From the NCBI GenBank assembly GCA_964483985.1, contig CAZADS010000043.1:1-42362 (forward strand): a stretch of DNA of 42,362 bases, in the 5' to 3' direction. Shown here piece after piece: positions 7,681-15,953 of this stretch. The translations under genes and the position numbers were made by a program. The stretch's first letter is position 1; each line of letters starts with the position of its first letter. This stretch comes from CAZADS01 sp964483985 (lineage in GTDB: Bacteria; Pseudomonadota; Alphaproteobacteria; Thalassobaculales; Thalassobaculaceae). The notes beneath the pieces are model-generated. The model was not told where the DNA came from and made no database searches. It saw only the letters and a list, made by a program, of their open reading frames with translations.

Positions 7681-9198
7681 TCATTTCACTTGTGCTGGAT
7701 TGCTAAAAAGAAAACTTAATGGAATAGCCACAGCGGCGGCTAACCCAAACAATTGAAACGCATTAAGATATCCTATCATCTGGGCTTGTCGCTTAATTTC
7801 GCCGCTAATGGCCAAAAGGTCTGCCGAATTTTCAAACGACCAGATTCCTACTACATCAGGGTATCGAAGCAACTCATTGAAAGGAGTTACCCAATTTGTC
7901 ATATCAGAATAATTCAAAGCAGTACTTTGAACTAATATCATAACGCTTATAGAAATAAAAACGCTGCTACCATAATGCCTAATTAAGTTGAATACTCCTG
8001 ATCCTTCGACCATCAATTTAGTAGACAAGGTTGAGAATGCTAAAGTAGCCATTGGTGTGTAAGCCAATCCAAATCCAAAACCTTGAAGAAGATTAGTCCA
8101 GAATACATCAAAGCCGGTTAAATTTATATCCAACTGGCTCATTTCCCATCCAGCAATTGCCTGACATGCTAAACCTACAGCTAACGCTAAACGAGGTGCT
8201 TTTCGAGTAAACTGCACTACAATGAAAAAACTTAACCAATTTCCAAACCCTCGAGCCGCGATAAGATACCCAACGATAGAATCAGGAAAACCCCGCAATT
8301 CTTGCAATAATGGAGGAAAGAGTACCATCGGGGTATAACTGAGCCATCCCATTGCAAAAGCCGTGATACAACCTAACGCAAAATTTTTATCAAGAAACAA
8401 TTTTGGATTTAAAAATGGGTTTTTACTAGTGAAAATGTGAACCAAAAATATATAAAACCCTGCAATTGCTAAAAACGCTTCAATTATTATTTCAGGGGAT
8501 TCAAACCAATCAAGTCGTTGGCCTCTATCCAACATCAACTGAACAGAAGCTATCGCCAACGCCAGCGCTATAAATCCTGTGAAGTCAAACTTCTTTGCCG
8601 TGCCTTTTTCTTCATCCCCCACCGAAACTGCCGCGACACCAATACACATCACGCCCAAGGGCACGATCATAAAAAAGACCCAGCGCCAATCAAGCGTCTC
8701 AGCTACTAAGCCTCCCATAATAGGTCCTAAAACAGGTCCTAAAACACCCCCCACTCCCCATATCATCATTGCCATAGCATGCAATCGTCGCGGGAAAGTC
8801 GCCAAAATCATACCCTGCCCTAAAGGCATAAGCGGCGCACCACACGCTCCTTGTCCAACTCGAAATAGGACCAATGCCTCAAGAGAGGTGGCGAAGCCAC
8901 AAAGTCCCGAAAAAATAGTAAAACTTACCAAACTAAAGATTAGTAACTTTCTCCACCCAAATGTTCCAGCCAGCCAACCTGTTAACGGTGTGGCAACAGC
9001 GGTAGCGACAAGATTAAAAGTTACAACCCAAGCAATTTGGTCCGGAGTGGCAGCCATAGCACCTTTGAGCTGAGGCAAAACTACATTTGCTGCAGTTATC
9101 GTCATTCCAAACGTTAACGTTGTGATTTGCACGGTTGCTAATATCAACCAATGACGCAACCCGACAGGTTCGGTCTCTGTTCGAGATTGAACAGTCAT
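7681..9198 (-). CDS. DHA2-family MFS efflux transporter (EmrB/QacA-like)
   Basis: 505-residue inner-membrane protein with about fourteen hydrophobic segments, as in drug:H+ antiporter-2 proteins. Diagnostic pieces are TPLTGWLAGTFGWRKLL (motif A, loop 2-3), FRVGQGACGAPLMPLGQGMI (helix 4 region) and GVGGVLGPVLGPIMGG, which is motif C of drug exporters in helix 5. Such transporters usually export toxic hydrophobic compounds, often with an EmrA adaptor, but no emrA gene is next to it. ATG 9198 has AGGGA about 5 bases upstream. It leads the three-gene minus-strand group and diverges from the nitrile-hydratase-like operon across 9199-9432. Confidence 0.9.
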   Translation of the reverse strand: MTVQSRTETEPVGLRHWLILATVQITTLTFGMTITAANVVLPQLKGAMAATPDQIAWVVTFNLVATAVATPLTGWLAGTFGWRKLLIFSLVSFTIFSGLCGFATSLEALVLFRVGQGACGAPLMPLGQGMILATFPRRLHAMAMMIWGVGGVLGPVLGPIMGGLVAETLDWRWVFFMIVPLGVMCIGVAAVSVGDEEKGTAKKFDFTGFIALALAIASVQLMLDRGQRLDWFESPEIIIEAFLAIAGFYIFLVHIFTSKNPFLNPKLFLDKNFALGCITAFAMGWLSYTPMVLFPPLLQELRGFPDSIVGYLIAARGFGNWLSFFIVVQFTRKAPRLALAVGLACQAIAGWEMSQLDINLTGFDVFWTNLLQGFGFGLAYTPMATLAFSTLSTKLMVEGSGVFNLIRHYGSSVFISISVMILVQSTALNYSDMTNWVTPFNELLRYPDVVGIWSFENSADLLAISGEIKRQAQMIGYLNAFQLFGLAAAVAIPLSFLFSNPAQVK

Positions 9199-9432
9199 TC
9201 ACGTCCCTACCGATCGGCCCGATAAAATGGACCTAAACATTATTATTTCCCAATTTTCGTTGTCCATCTGGAAAAAATTTATCTTCCAACCATTTCTAAT
9301 ATTATTTTAGCTATTAATAGATTTCTTTCCAAAAACCTATTTCAGCAGTATATATCAACCAACGTCTCAAACTAATATATAAGCAAAACTAAATTAGCAT
9401 TTTCATAGCTAGATTGCGGGATAGAACATATT

Positions 9433-9756
9433 ATGAGTGAACGTTTAATAAGTGACTTAGGTGGCCGTTCTGCAGGTCCTATAAATACCTGCGAACATCA
9501 ACCCACAATGACTGAACGTCGTATCGATGCAATGATGATGTTACTCCGATCTAATCCCCGCTCTTTTTGGTTAACTGATGAAAATCGCCGCGCAATCGAA
9601 AGTTTAACACCCAAAACCTATAAAGAATCTCATTATTATGAGCGATGGGTTCTAGCAATGCGTGCTTTACTGGTAGAAAAAAGAATATTGACGGACGTTC
9701 AAATTGAAGAAAGACTTGGGGAGATAAAATTACGTTATTCAAAGAGACAAAAGTGA
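9433..9756 (+). CDS. Nitrile hydratase-family beta subunit, N-terminal half (thiocyanate hydrolase beta-like)
   Basis: 107-residue protein matching only the N-terminal half of a nitrile hydratase beta subunit. It opens with DLGG, then TERRIDAMMMLL, the counterpart of the WExRIxAL segment in which an active-site Arg (Arg30 here) contacts the oxidised cysteines. It then has ESHYYERWVLAMRALLVEK, the conserved YYERW block, and stops shortly after. In thiocyanate hydrolase (scnBAC) and toyocamycin nitrile hydratase the beta chain is likewise split into two polypeptides. The stop overlaps the next start as GTGA (9753-9756), so the two halves should be made in equal amounts. Confidence 0.85.
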   Translation: MSERLISDLGGRSAGPINTCEHQPTMTERRIDAMMMLLRSNPRSFWLTDENRRAIESLTPKTYKESHYYERWVLAMRALLVEKRILTDVQIEERLGEIKLRYSKRQK

Positions 9757-10040
9757 CAAACGTATATGTAATAGGCTCAAAAGTACGCGTGGCCAACGGC
9801 ACTCCACCAGGGCATATTCGGACTCCACTATTTTTGCGCGGTAAGATAGGCGTTATTTTTAAACACTTCGGAGCGTTTGCCAATCCTGAAAGACTTGCTT
9901 ATGGACTTTCCGGGCTACCCAAAATTCATCTTTACCAAGTGTTATTCACTATGGATGAGGCCTGGCAAGGCAAAGGTAAGTATGGCAGCCGTGATACGAT
10001 TACGGCAGATATTTATGAAACGTGGTTGGACCCAGCATGA
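9753..10040 (+). CDS. Nitrile hydratase-family beta subunit, C-terminal half (thiocyanate hydrolase alpha-like)
   Basis: 95-residue protein corresponding to the SH3-like C-terminal half of a nitrile hydratase beta subunit. Visible conserved parts are IGSKVRVANGTPPGHIRTP, LRGKIGVIFKHFG, YQVLFTMDEAW and the final ITADIYETWLD. The start is GTG 9753, overlapping the previous stop by 4 bases. Its own stop (TGA 10038-10040) overlaps the next ATG by 4 bases. This separate small chain corresponds to the alpha subunit of thiocyanate hydrolase. It cannot act alone and is expected to assemble with its two neighbours. Confidence 0.85.
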   Translation: MTNVYVIGSKVRVANGTPPGHIRTPLFLRGKIGVIFKHFGAFANPERLAYGLSGLPKIHLYQVLFTMDEAWQGKGKYGSRDTITADIYETWLDPA

Positions 10041-10690
10041 AATCCAAAAACATTGAAGGGCACAATCACGATCGAAATTCTTTTCAATCAGACATGAGAG
10101 AACCAGAACAAGACTGGGAATTCCTGGAAATAGCTTTACGTGAATTGCTAATAGAAAAAAATATTCTTTCTGCTAAAGAAATTCAAGATACTATTCAAGC
10201 ATGGGAACAAACAACACCCGCAAACGGTGCAAAGATGGTTGCAAAAGCGTGGACAGATGAACAATTTCGCCACCGTCTTTTAAGTGACGGAAATGCAGCC
10301 GCTGCAGAATTAGGCTTCAAAATTGAAGCCTTACAATTAGTAGCACTCCAAAACACAGAGAAACTGCATCATCTGGTAGTATGCACGCTATGCTCGTGTT
10401 ACCCAAGAGCAATATTGGGTATTCCCCCACTTTGGTACAAGTCACGGGAATATCGAGCTCGAGCTGTACGTGAACCAAGAGCCGTCTTAAAAGAATTTGG
10501 TACTGTTCTTCCAGAGTCTACCGAGATCCGAGTCGTGGATTCTACCGCTGACTGCCGTTATCTTGTCATTCCAAGACGTCCGCTAGGATCAGAAGGTTTT
10601 CGTGAAGAAGAATTACAAGCGCTTGTTGGCAGAGATTCCATGATCGGAACAGCTGAAGCATTCCTAACGAATTTCGAAAAAAAAGTTTAG
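10037..10690 (+). CDS. Nitrile hydratase alpha/thiocyanate hydrolase gamma-like catalytic subunit (cobalt type)
   Basis: Catalytic metal-binding subunit of 217 residues. The claw motif VCTLCSC places Cys116, Cys119 and Cys121. Thr between the first two cysteines is typical of cobalt rather than iron enzymes, and the last two cysteines are those oxidised to sulfinate and sulfenate in the family. It continues YPRAILGIPPLWYKSREYR. Arg after YP, rather than the Trp of ordinary nitrile hydratases, is what I recall from thiocyanate hydrolase gamma. An N-terminal His/Asp-containing tail precedes the EIALRELLIEK helix. The substrate could be a nitrile, thiocyanate or cyanate-like compound. No cobalt-insertion activator gene is adjacent. 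Convergent with the next gene, 7 bases away. Confidence 0.9.
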   Translation: MKSKNIEGHNHDRNSFQSDMREPEQDWEFLEIALRELLIEKNILSAKEIQDTIQAWEQTTPANGAKMVAKAWTDEQFRHRLLSDGNAAAAELGFKIEALQLVALQNTEKLHHLVVCTLCSCYPRAILGIPPLWYKSREYRARAVREPRAVLKEFGTVLPESTEIRVVDSTADCRYLVIPRRPLGSEGFREEELQALVGRDSMIGTAEAFLTNFEKKV

Positions 10691-10697
10691 TTGTTTT

Positions 10698-11795
10698 TTA
10701 ATAATCAAAACCCGGAGCGGAATCTTTCCTCCGGCGCGCATGAGCAAGACCTTCAATTCCATTTACTAAATCTTCGGCCGTCCATCCTAGTTTACCGTGC
10801 CGCAGAATCCCATGTCGCACAATGGCCTCATCAGAAAACACTCTAATATTATCGATATTAAACCAAATTCGCATTAGCAACCGCGTACTCTCTTCAGACC
10901 GCGCTGGTACATGAGATGAACGGCCATGTAGAGTGACATAATTATTAGCGAATTGGACATCACCAGGAGCGAATTCAAATTCAAACCGATTTTCTTGAGC
11001 AATTTCGTCGAAAAGATCAAAAAGAGCGCAGTCTTCCGGTGATATATTTTCAGCTTTACGTTCGAAGGCTTTTGTAATCCAATTTCGATTATATCTGCAT
11101 GAAACAACGCCACCTTTTTGACTGAACGTGGGAACACGGTATTCCGTCGTAGGGGACTCTTTTGTTCCATGTTCATTTTGCCTATCCCAAAAATATCCGT
11201 CATACAATCGTTCTAACACGCTCGAATTTCGCTTCAGCAACGTATTATGAATCGTCAAAGAACTAGAAAGCGCGCTCTTGGGAGAGTCTTCAGCCTGGCG
11301 CACACAAAGCAATGTTACACAATCAGCAAGGTCAACATGAAGCGATACCTTTCCTGGATTACCAACGCCTCTAGTACCTTGATTGGGCCGCAACCGACCT
11401 TCGGTAACATAGTGTATCAAGCCAGCGTCGCTGTTTTGAGTCACACCTACTCCTAGATGCGAGCAAAAACCCCAATACATTTTAGAAATATGGTCAGGTT
11501 CCTGACCAATAACGGGAAAGCCATGTAAGAGCGCGAAACCTTTTCCAATTTTTAATTCTTCTTTTATCCGCTGGATCACTTTTTCTGAGTTGGGAAGGGA
11601 AAAATTATCCTTGTTGATTTTTTCTAATGGCAGCTCGGCTTTTAAAATTTGTTCCAGAGCTCTGTATAAATCGTCAATATTAGCCGTAGTTAGTTCTAAT
11701 TCCCAGCTTCCGCTGGATTGGAGGTCAGCAGGTCGCCACGCTGCAGGATCCTTCAGCTCCGAACGATATGCAAGACCAGATTTAATGTTATTCAT
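10698..11795 (-). CDS. TauD/TfdA-family Fe(II)/2-oxoglutarate-dependent dioxygenase
   Basis: 365-residue member of the clavaminate synthase/TauD-like oxygenases. The iron-binding facial triad is visible as HxD in VSLHVDLADC and the distal His in NNYVTLHGRSSH, with the 2-oxoglutarate-binding Arg in STRLLMRIWF. FALLHGFPV near residue 95 is the usual early strand. It hydroxylates or oxidatively cleaves a small organic substrate using O2 and 2-oxoglutarate. The substrate is not known. It is preceded at 58 bases by the Ldh2 gene on the same strand, so the two are probably co-transcribed, which would couple an oxygenase with an NAD(P)-linked dehydrogenase. Confidence 0.85.
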   Translation of the reverse strand: MNNIKSGLAYRSELKDPAAWRPADLQSSGSWELELTTANIDDLYRALEQILKAELPLEKINKDNFSLPNSEKVIQRIKEELKIGKGFALLHGFPVIGQEPDHISKMYWGFCSHLGVGVTQNSDAGLIHYVTEGRLRPNQGTRGVGNPGKVSLHVDLADCVTLLCVRQAEDSPKSALSSSLTIHNTLLKRNSSVLERLYDGYFWDRQNEHGTKESPTTEYRVPTFSQKGGVVSCRYNRNWITKAFERKAENISPEDCALFDLFDEIAQENRFEFEFAPGDVQFANNYVTLHGRSSHVPARSEESTRLLMRIWFNIDNIRVFSDEAIVRHGILRHGKLGWTAEDLVNGIEGLAHARRRKDSAPGFDY

Positions 11796-11853
11796 TAACT
11801 ACCTCCCCCCGGATACGGTAAAGGAGTTAAATTTAAAATTAACCAACTTACCA

Positions 11854-12891
11854 TTAATGACTTACCTCAAAATAGCTTGACGTGTTAATTCCTACTGAAT
11901 TTGCTGCTTCTTTAATCCCATTCCAAACACCCTCACTGATTTCAACCCCTCTTATCAACCCTTTTTGACCTAATTCTGTCTCTTTTTGCCCAGGCATAAT
12001 GACCTTTTCCACACCATCTAAGGGCGTCGAATCACGAACTTCAGCAATAAAAACTTCTGACGCCTTTTGGTATTCTGATAAAGTTCGGAATGCATCAACA
12101 CGAATCAAAATCATAAGCCAATTGTATTCTAATGATTGCCCCAACATCGCATCACCCATAAGTTCCGCGATAATACCCATTCCACTCCCTTTTGGACCTG
12201 CTGCGGGCAATAGGGCGCCTCCATCGTAGAAGTCTTCAGGGTTGCTTGAAGGTTTACCATATTTGTTAATTATCACATCTGGAGGGAGCGTATCACCATT
12301 AGCTCGAGCCACAGCTACTTTCCCAGCCGGCCAAGTTGATATTGCAAAATCACAGACTACTGGGTCATCCACCAGACCCGGTAGCGCCAGCGTATATGGG
12401 TTAGTGCTCATTACCGGGTCTTTACCACCATGGGGCACGACATTACCCCATAAACGTCTACCTCCACCGCCCAAACTTAGAGAAAAAAAACCAGCATTAG
12501 CCGCTTGTTCCCCATAGGCTCCCATTCGTCCCGTATGACCACAATTTATGACACCCACTGCAGCAATTCCATTATTACTAGCCACGTCTATCGCGGCATC
12601 AGTCGCAGCGGACATGGCTACTATCCCAATTCCGCGTTGACCGTTCACACTTAATAGACTTTCCCTAACTGTCGAAATAGTCGGTTCAGCTGTTGGATCA
12701 ATTACGCCACGATCAACTTCATTTATATATAATCCCAATCGGTTAACACCGTGGCTAACCACTCCTTTCATTTCAGCATCAATCAGATGCTCGGCAATAA
12801 TTTGAGCATTTTTGCTAGAAAAACCCCCCGCAATAAGGACGTCTGTTAAAAATATCAATAACGCATTCAGTGGAATAGATAGATCAGGCAT
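11854..12891 (-). CDS. Ldh2-family malate/L-lactate-type dehydrogenase
   Basis: 345-residue NAD(P)-dependent oxidoreductase of the Ldh2/YlbC-type fold, which interconverts 2-oxo and 2-hydroxy acids or reduces cyclic imines. Recognisable pieces are DAEMKGVVSHGVNRL with the catalytic SHG His, VINCGHTGRMGAYGEQAA, VMSTNPYTLALPG in the cofactor-binding part, and PAAGPKGSGMGIIAELMGD near residue 230. Length and architecture are full. The TauD-like dioxygenase follows. The divergent 12892-13063 spacer separates it from a hydroxyacid dehydrogenase gene, so the two dehydrogenases may share a regulatory region. The exact substrate is unresolved. Confidence 0.88.
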   Translation of the reverse strand: MPDLSIPLNALLIFLTDVLIAGGFSSKNAQIIAEHLIDAEMKGVVSHGVNRLGLYINEVDRGVIDPTAEPTISTVRESLLSVNGQRGIGIVAMSAATDAAIDVASNNGIAAVGVINCGHTGRMGAYGEQAANAGFFSLSLGGGGRRLWGNVVPHGGKDPVMSTNPYTLALPGLVDDPVVCDFAISTWPAGKVAVARANGDTLPPDVIINKYGKPSSNPEDFYDGGALLPAAGPKGSGMGIIAELMGDAMLGQSLEYNWLMILIRVDAFRTLSEYQKASEVFIAEVRDSTPLDGVEKVIMPGQKETELGQKGLIRGVEISEGVWNGIKEAANSVGINTSSYFEVSH

Positions 12892-13063
12892 TTACCAAGT
12901 TCCGAATACACTCGTCATTTCTAATTTAATTGTAAATCACTCTGTCCTATTTTATCAAACCTTGTATACATATTGGAACTGTTATCCGATTTAAAACCTG
13001 ATCAATTTAGTTGGATAACCATCAAATTAGCTTGAATTAAATCGCCGACTGGATGTACTAGAA

Positions 13064-14062
13064 ATGCAGGCAGAATTACCACACTGGATAGCTCTAACCG
13101 CAACCGAACAATTACCTATTATTGCGGAACCCGTTTTGGCCGCGTCGGAAGGCGTGGCCGCAGTAAGAACAATAGCACTACCTTATAAAACTTTATCTCA
13201 AACAGAAGAGTTTTATTGGGGGCAACAACTCGCCGGGGCCAAGGGAATTTTACTAAGATCCGGTTTTATCACGCGATCTCTTTTAGCTCATATGCCAAAT
13301 CTTAAAGTAGTAGCTGTTCACGGTGCAGGAGTGGACCCAGTAGACGTAAGTGCTTGTACGGAGCGTCAAATTGTCGTTACCAATACGCCAGGTGCAAACG
13401 CCGATGCCGTTTCAGAACTGACGATAGGGCTAATGCTTTGCTTAATACGAAAAATACCTGAAGCATCGCAAAAAGTTACAACGCATCAAGCTTGGGATGA
13501 AGCACGACATCTGGGCGGTGAACTGCGTAATCGAACACTTGGTCTCTTGGGTTTTGGCCAAGTAGGCCGTCGGGTCGCTAAAATTTGTAAAAACTTTGGC
13601 ATGCATGTCCTGGTTTATGATCCAATAATCTCTAAGACAGATATAACCCGAACTGGATCCGAATCAGTAAATTTAAATCGGTTATTACTGACATCTGATA
13701 TCATCTCGATTCATGCTCCCTCTATACCCGAAACCAAAAATATCATCAACGAGCGAACTCTTACATTAATGAAGACAGGCTCACTACTTATAAATTGCGC
13801 CCGCGGGAGTCTGGTGGACGAACACGCTTTAACTCGGGCTCTAAAAAATGGCCATCTGGGAGGAGCAGCCCTAGATGTCCTTGATCGAGAACCCCCCAAT
13901 CCAAACAGCCCGATTTTTAGCGCCCCTAACCTTATAATCACGCCTCATATGGCTGGATCCACTCAAGAATGTCTTCAAACCATCGCAACAATCGCTGGCC
14001 AAGACATTGTTCGAGTGTTGACTGGAAAAAAAGCCTTATATCCAGTCAACAATTTTGACTAA
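13064..14062 (+). CDS. D-isomer-specific 2-hydroxyacid dehydrogenase (second copy type)
   Basis: 332-residue dehydrogenase of the phosphoglycerate dehydrogenase-like group. It has LGLLGFGQVGRRVAKI (GxGxxG) at about residue 160 and the catalytic residues Arg in NCARGSLVDE, Glu in LDREPP and His in ITPHMAGS. VVAVHGAGVDPVD and NTPGANADAVSELTIGLML are typical of the substrate domain. No ACT or other regulatory domain follows, so serine biosynthesis is unlikely and a catabolic 2-oxoacid/2-hydroxyacid role fits better. It is clearly different from the one at 4963-5931. Transcribed away from the Ldh2 gene; convergent with the enolase-superfamily gene. Confidence 0.9.
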   Translation: MQAELPHWIALTATEQLPIIAEPVLAASEGVAAVRTIALPYKTLSQTEEFYWGQQLAGAKGILLRSGFITRSLLAHMPNLKVVAVHGAGVDPVDVSACTERQIVVTNTPGANADAVSELTIGLMLCLIRKIPEASQKVTTHQAWDEARHLGGELRNRTLGLLGFGQVGRRVAKICKNFGMHVLVYDPIISKTDITRTGSESVNLNRLLLTSDIISIHAPSIPETKNIINERTLTLMKTGSLLINCARGSLVDEHALTRALKNGHLGGAALDVLDREPPNPNSPIFSAPNLIITPHMAGSTQECLQTIATIAGQDIVRVLTGKKALYPVNNFD

Positions 14063-14166
14063 ACAAAATTATCACTTTATTCAAGATACCCGAGAGCAAT
14101 TAAATGACTCGAAATTGATTTCTCCGTTTAAGTTAAATTTTTATACCATTCCTAGGAGGCCAAACC

Positions 14167-15252
14167 TTAAACTCGATGTGACTCCAATCCACTCCAATCT
14201 AAATTTATCCCGTGCCCGGGACGATCACTCGCCGTGGCAAAGCCATCCACTACTTCAAGCGGGTGTTCAATAAACCGTTCTAATCCAAAGCCATGGACCT
14301 CTAGATATGAAGCATTTGGAATAGCCCCAAGAAGATGAACATGGATATCGTGAACCCCATGAGAAGTAACCGGTAAATTTCGTGCTTCGGCTAAACGTGC
14401 TACTTTCATCCAAGTGGTAATCCCTCCGCAATTCGCTACATCCGGTTCTATATAACTAACGCCATTCGCCGCGAACATGTGTTGAAAGTCGTACAATGTA
14501 TGAAGGTTTTCCCCTGCCGAAATTGGAATGCCGCCCTCTGAAAGTATACGGGCATGGCCCGCAAAATCCTCGGGAATCGTCGGTTCTTCCAACCAGATTA
14601 GATCAAATCCCCGTAAAGCACGAGCACCACGGATGGCCTCATCTACCGTCCATCTCATGTTCGCATCGACCATGAGAGGAAAATTAGAGCCAAGATGATC
14701 ACGAAGTGCTTTCACGCGGTCTACGTCTTCATAAATATCATCGCGACCCACTTTCATTTTGATAGCTCGAAAACCCTTAGATAAATTATCGTCAGTTTGA
14801 GCCAACAGCTGGTCTAAGGTGAACATCAGATCAATACCGCCCGCATAAGCCTTAACTTGTTGATTAGCACCCCCCAATAGGCGCCATAAAGGCATGTTCG
14901 TGCTATTTCCCATTAGATCCCAAAGGGCTATATCGACCGCGGAAAGAGCATGCATAACCAATCCGCCACGACCCGCAAAATGGAGGTTCCACCAAATGTC
15001 TTTCCATATTGCCTCAATGCGGTCCGGGGACCGTCCGATGAGCATAGAAGTTATATCAGAGGTAATTACAGAATGTATCGCTTTCGCCCCCGCGCCAAGT
15101 GTGTATGTATAACCCAGGCCTTCATGACCGTCAGAATCAGTAATTTTCACCGTCATAAGCTCAAAGCTCGACATATCACCGTGGGTACTATCTGAAAGCA
15201 CAACCGGAAGTGGTATACTGTAATGGTCGGCCAGCACGTTTTCTATGACCAT
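14167..15252 (-). CDS. Mandelate racemase/muconate lactonizing enzyme family protein (enolase superfamily)
   Basis: 361-residue enolase-superfamily enzyme that abstracts an alpha proton from a carboxylate substrate. It has the alpha+beta capping domain, then the barrel with FRAIKMKVG (KxK base), the metal ligands Asp in LMVDANMRW, Glu in IWLEEP and Glu in SAGEN, then YIEPDVANCGG with the dyad Asp, and SHGVHD with the acid/base His. So the MR-type catalytic set appears complete, and a sugar-acid dehydratase or racemase role is likely. I start at ATG 15252 because GGAG lies 6 bases upstream. The longer start at 15306 adds 18 unmatched residues. It diverges from the CMD gene at 15382. Confidence 0.88.
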   Translation of the reverse strand: MVIENVLADHYSIPLPVVLSDSTHGDMSSFELMTVKITDSDGHEGLGYTYTLGAGAKAIHSVITSDITSMLIGRSPDRIEAIWKDIWWNLHFAGRGGLVMHALSAVDIALWDLMGNSTNMPLWRLLGGANQQVKAYAGGIDLMFTLDQLLAQTDDNLSKGFRAIKMKVGRDDIYEDVDRVKALRDHLGSNFPLMVDANMRWTVDEAIRGARALRGFDLIWLEEPTIPEDFAGHARILSEGGIPISAGENLHTLYDFQHMFAANGVSYIEPDVANCGGITTWMKVARLAEARNLPVTSHGVHDIHVHLLGAIPNASYLEVHGFGLERFIEHPLEVVDGFATASDRPGHGINLDWSGLESHRV

Positions 15253-15381
15253 ATTCAACTCCATAGTTATTTTTCCGAACAATTTCTCAAGAAACGATCC
15301 CGCCATCTAATCTACGATTGCAATTGATCTAACAGATCTAGAGAATAATTTAGAATAATTTTTAAAGGTTTAGGAAGCGCA

Positions 15382-15930
15382 ATGCCTAGAATATCATACG
15401 CAAAAAAAGAAAACATCCCTAACGACCTGCATCATTTGTTTGATGAAATGTCGTCTTACGGCCCGTTCGGAAATCTTGTGGCTGCCATGGCACACCGTCC
15501 GCCCATTTTTAAGCACGTGTTTGGCATGCTCACGGCCTTAAGACATGAAGGAATATTACCTCGGAGATATTTGGAACTCGCTGTTGTTACCGTGTCTAAA
15601 CTAAATGGGTGCGAGTACTGCTCTGCTCACCATTCTCCATTTCTTATCGTGGAAGGCATTACACCGGCAGGAGTCCAAAATATCCTCGATTATGAAGATC
15701 ATCCAGAATTCAGCGAGAAAGACAAATTGGTTATTGAATACGCGAAACAAGTTACAAATGATTTCAATCGCGTCCGTGAATCAATGTTTGCCCGTTTACG
15801 TAAATTCTTCACTGAACCTCAAATTGTGGAGCTTACTTGGCGCATAGCGCTTACCGGTGCATTTAACAGGTTTAATGACGTTTTACATCTTGAAATTGAA
15901 GAACAGGAATTAGAAAAAATCAATCAATAG
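15382..15930 (+). CDS. Carboxymuconolactone decarboxylase/AhpD-family protein
   Basis: 182-residue all-helical protein with the AhpD-like redox motif CEYCSAHH (CxxC followed by His) at about residue 75, preceded by RRYLELAVVTVSKLNG. Such proteins act as peroxidase-related thiol reductants or as decarboxylases. The CxxC supports the redox type (uncharacterised peroxidase-related group). It carries a second conserved part LTGAFNRFNDVLHLEIE near the end. An Ldh2-type gene follows 23 bases later on the same strand, so they likely form a two-gene operon. The upstream spacer is shared with the divergent enolase-type gene. Confidence 0.85.
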   Translation: MPRISYAKKENIPNDLHHLFDEMSSYGPFGNLVAAMAHRPPIFKHVFGMLTALRHEGILPRRYLELAVVTVSKLNGCEYCSAHHSPFLIVEGITPAGVQNILDYEDHPEFSEKDKLVIEYAKQVTNDFNRVRESMFARLRKFFTEPQIVELTWRIALTGAFNRFNDVLHLEIEEQELEKINQ

Positions 15931-15953
15931 TATCCATCATATAGGAAGTTATT

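Noticed and set aside
8579..9073. 164-codon plus-strand frame opposite the DHA2 transporter gene
   Set aside because: Proline/lysine-rich antisense translation of a hydrophobic protein gene, with no start signal. The minus-strand gene carries the motifs.
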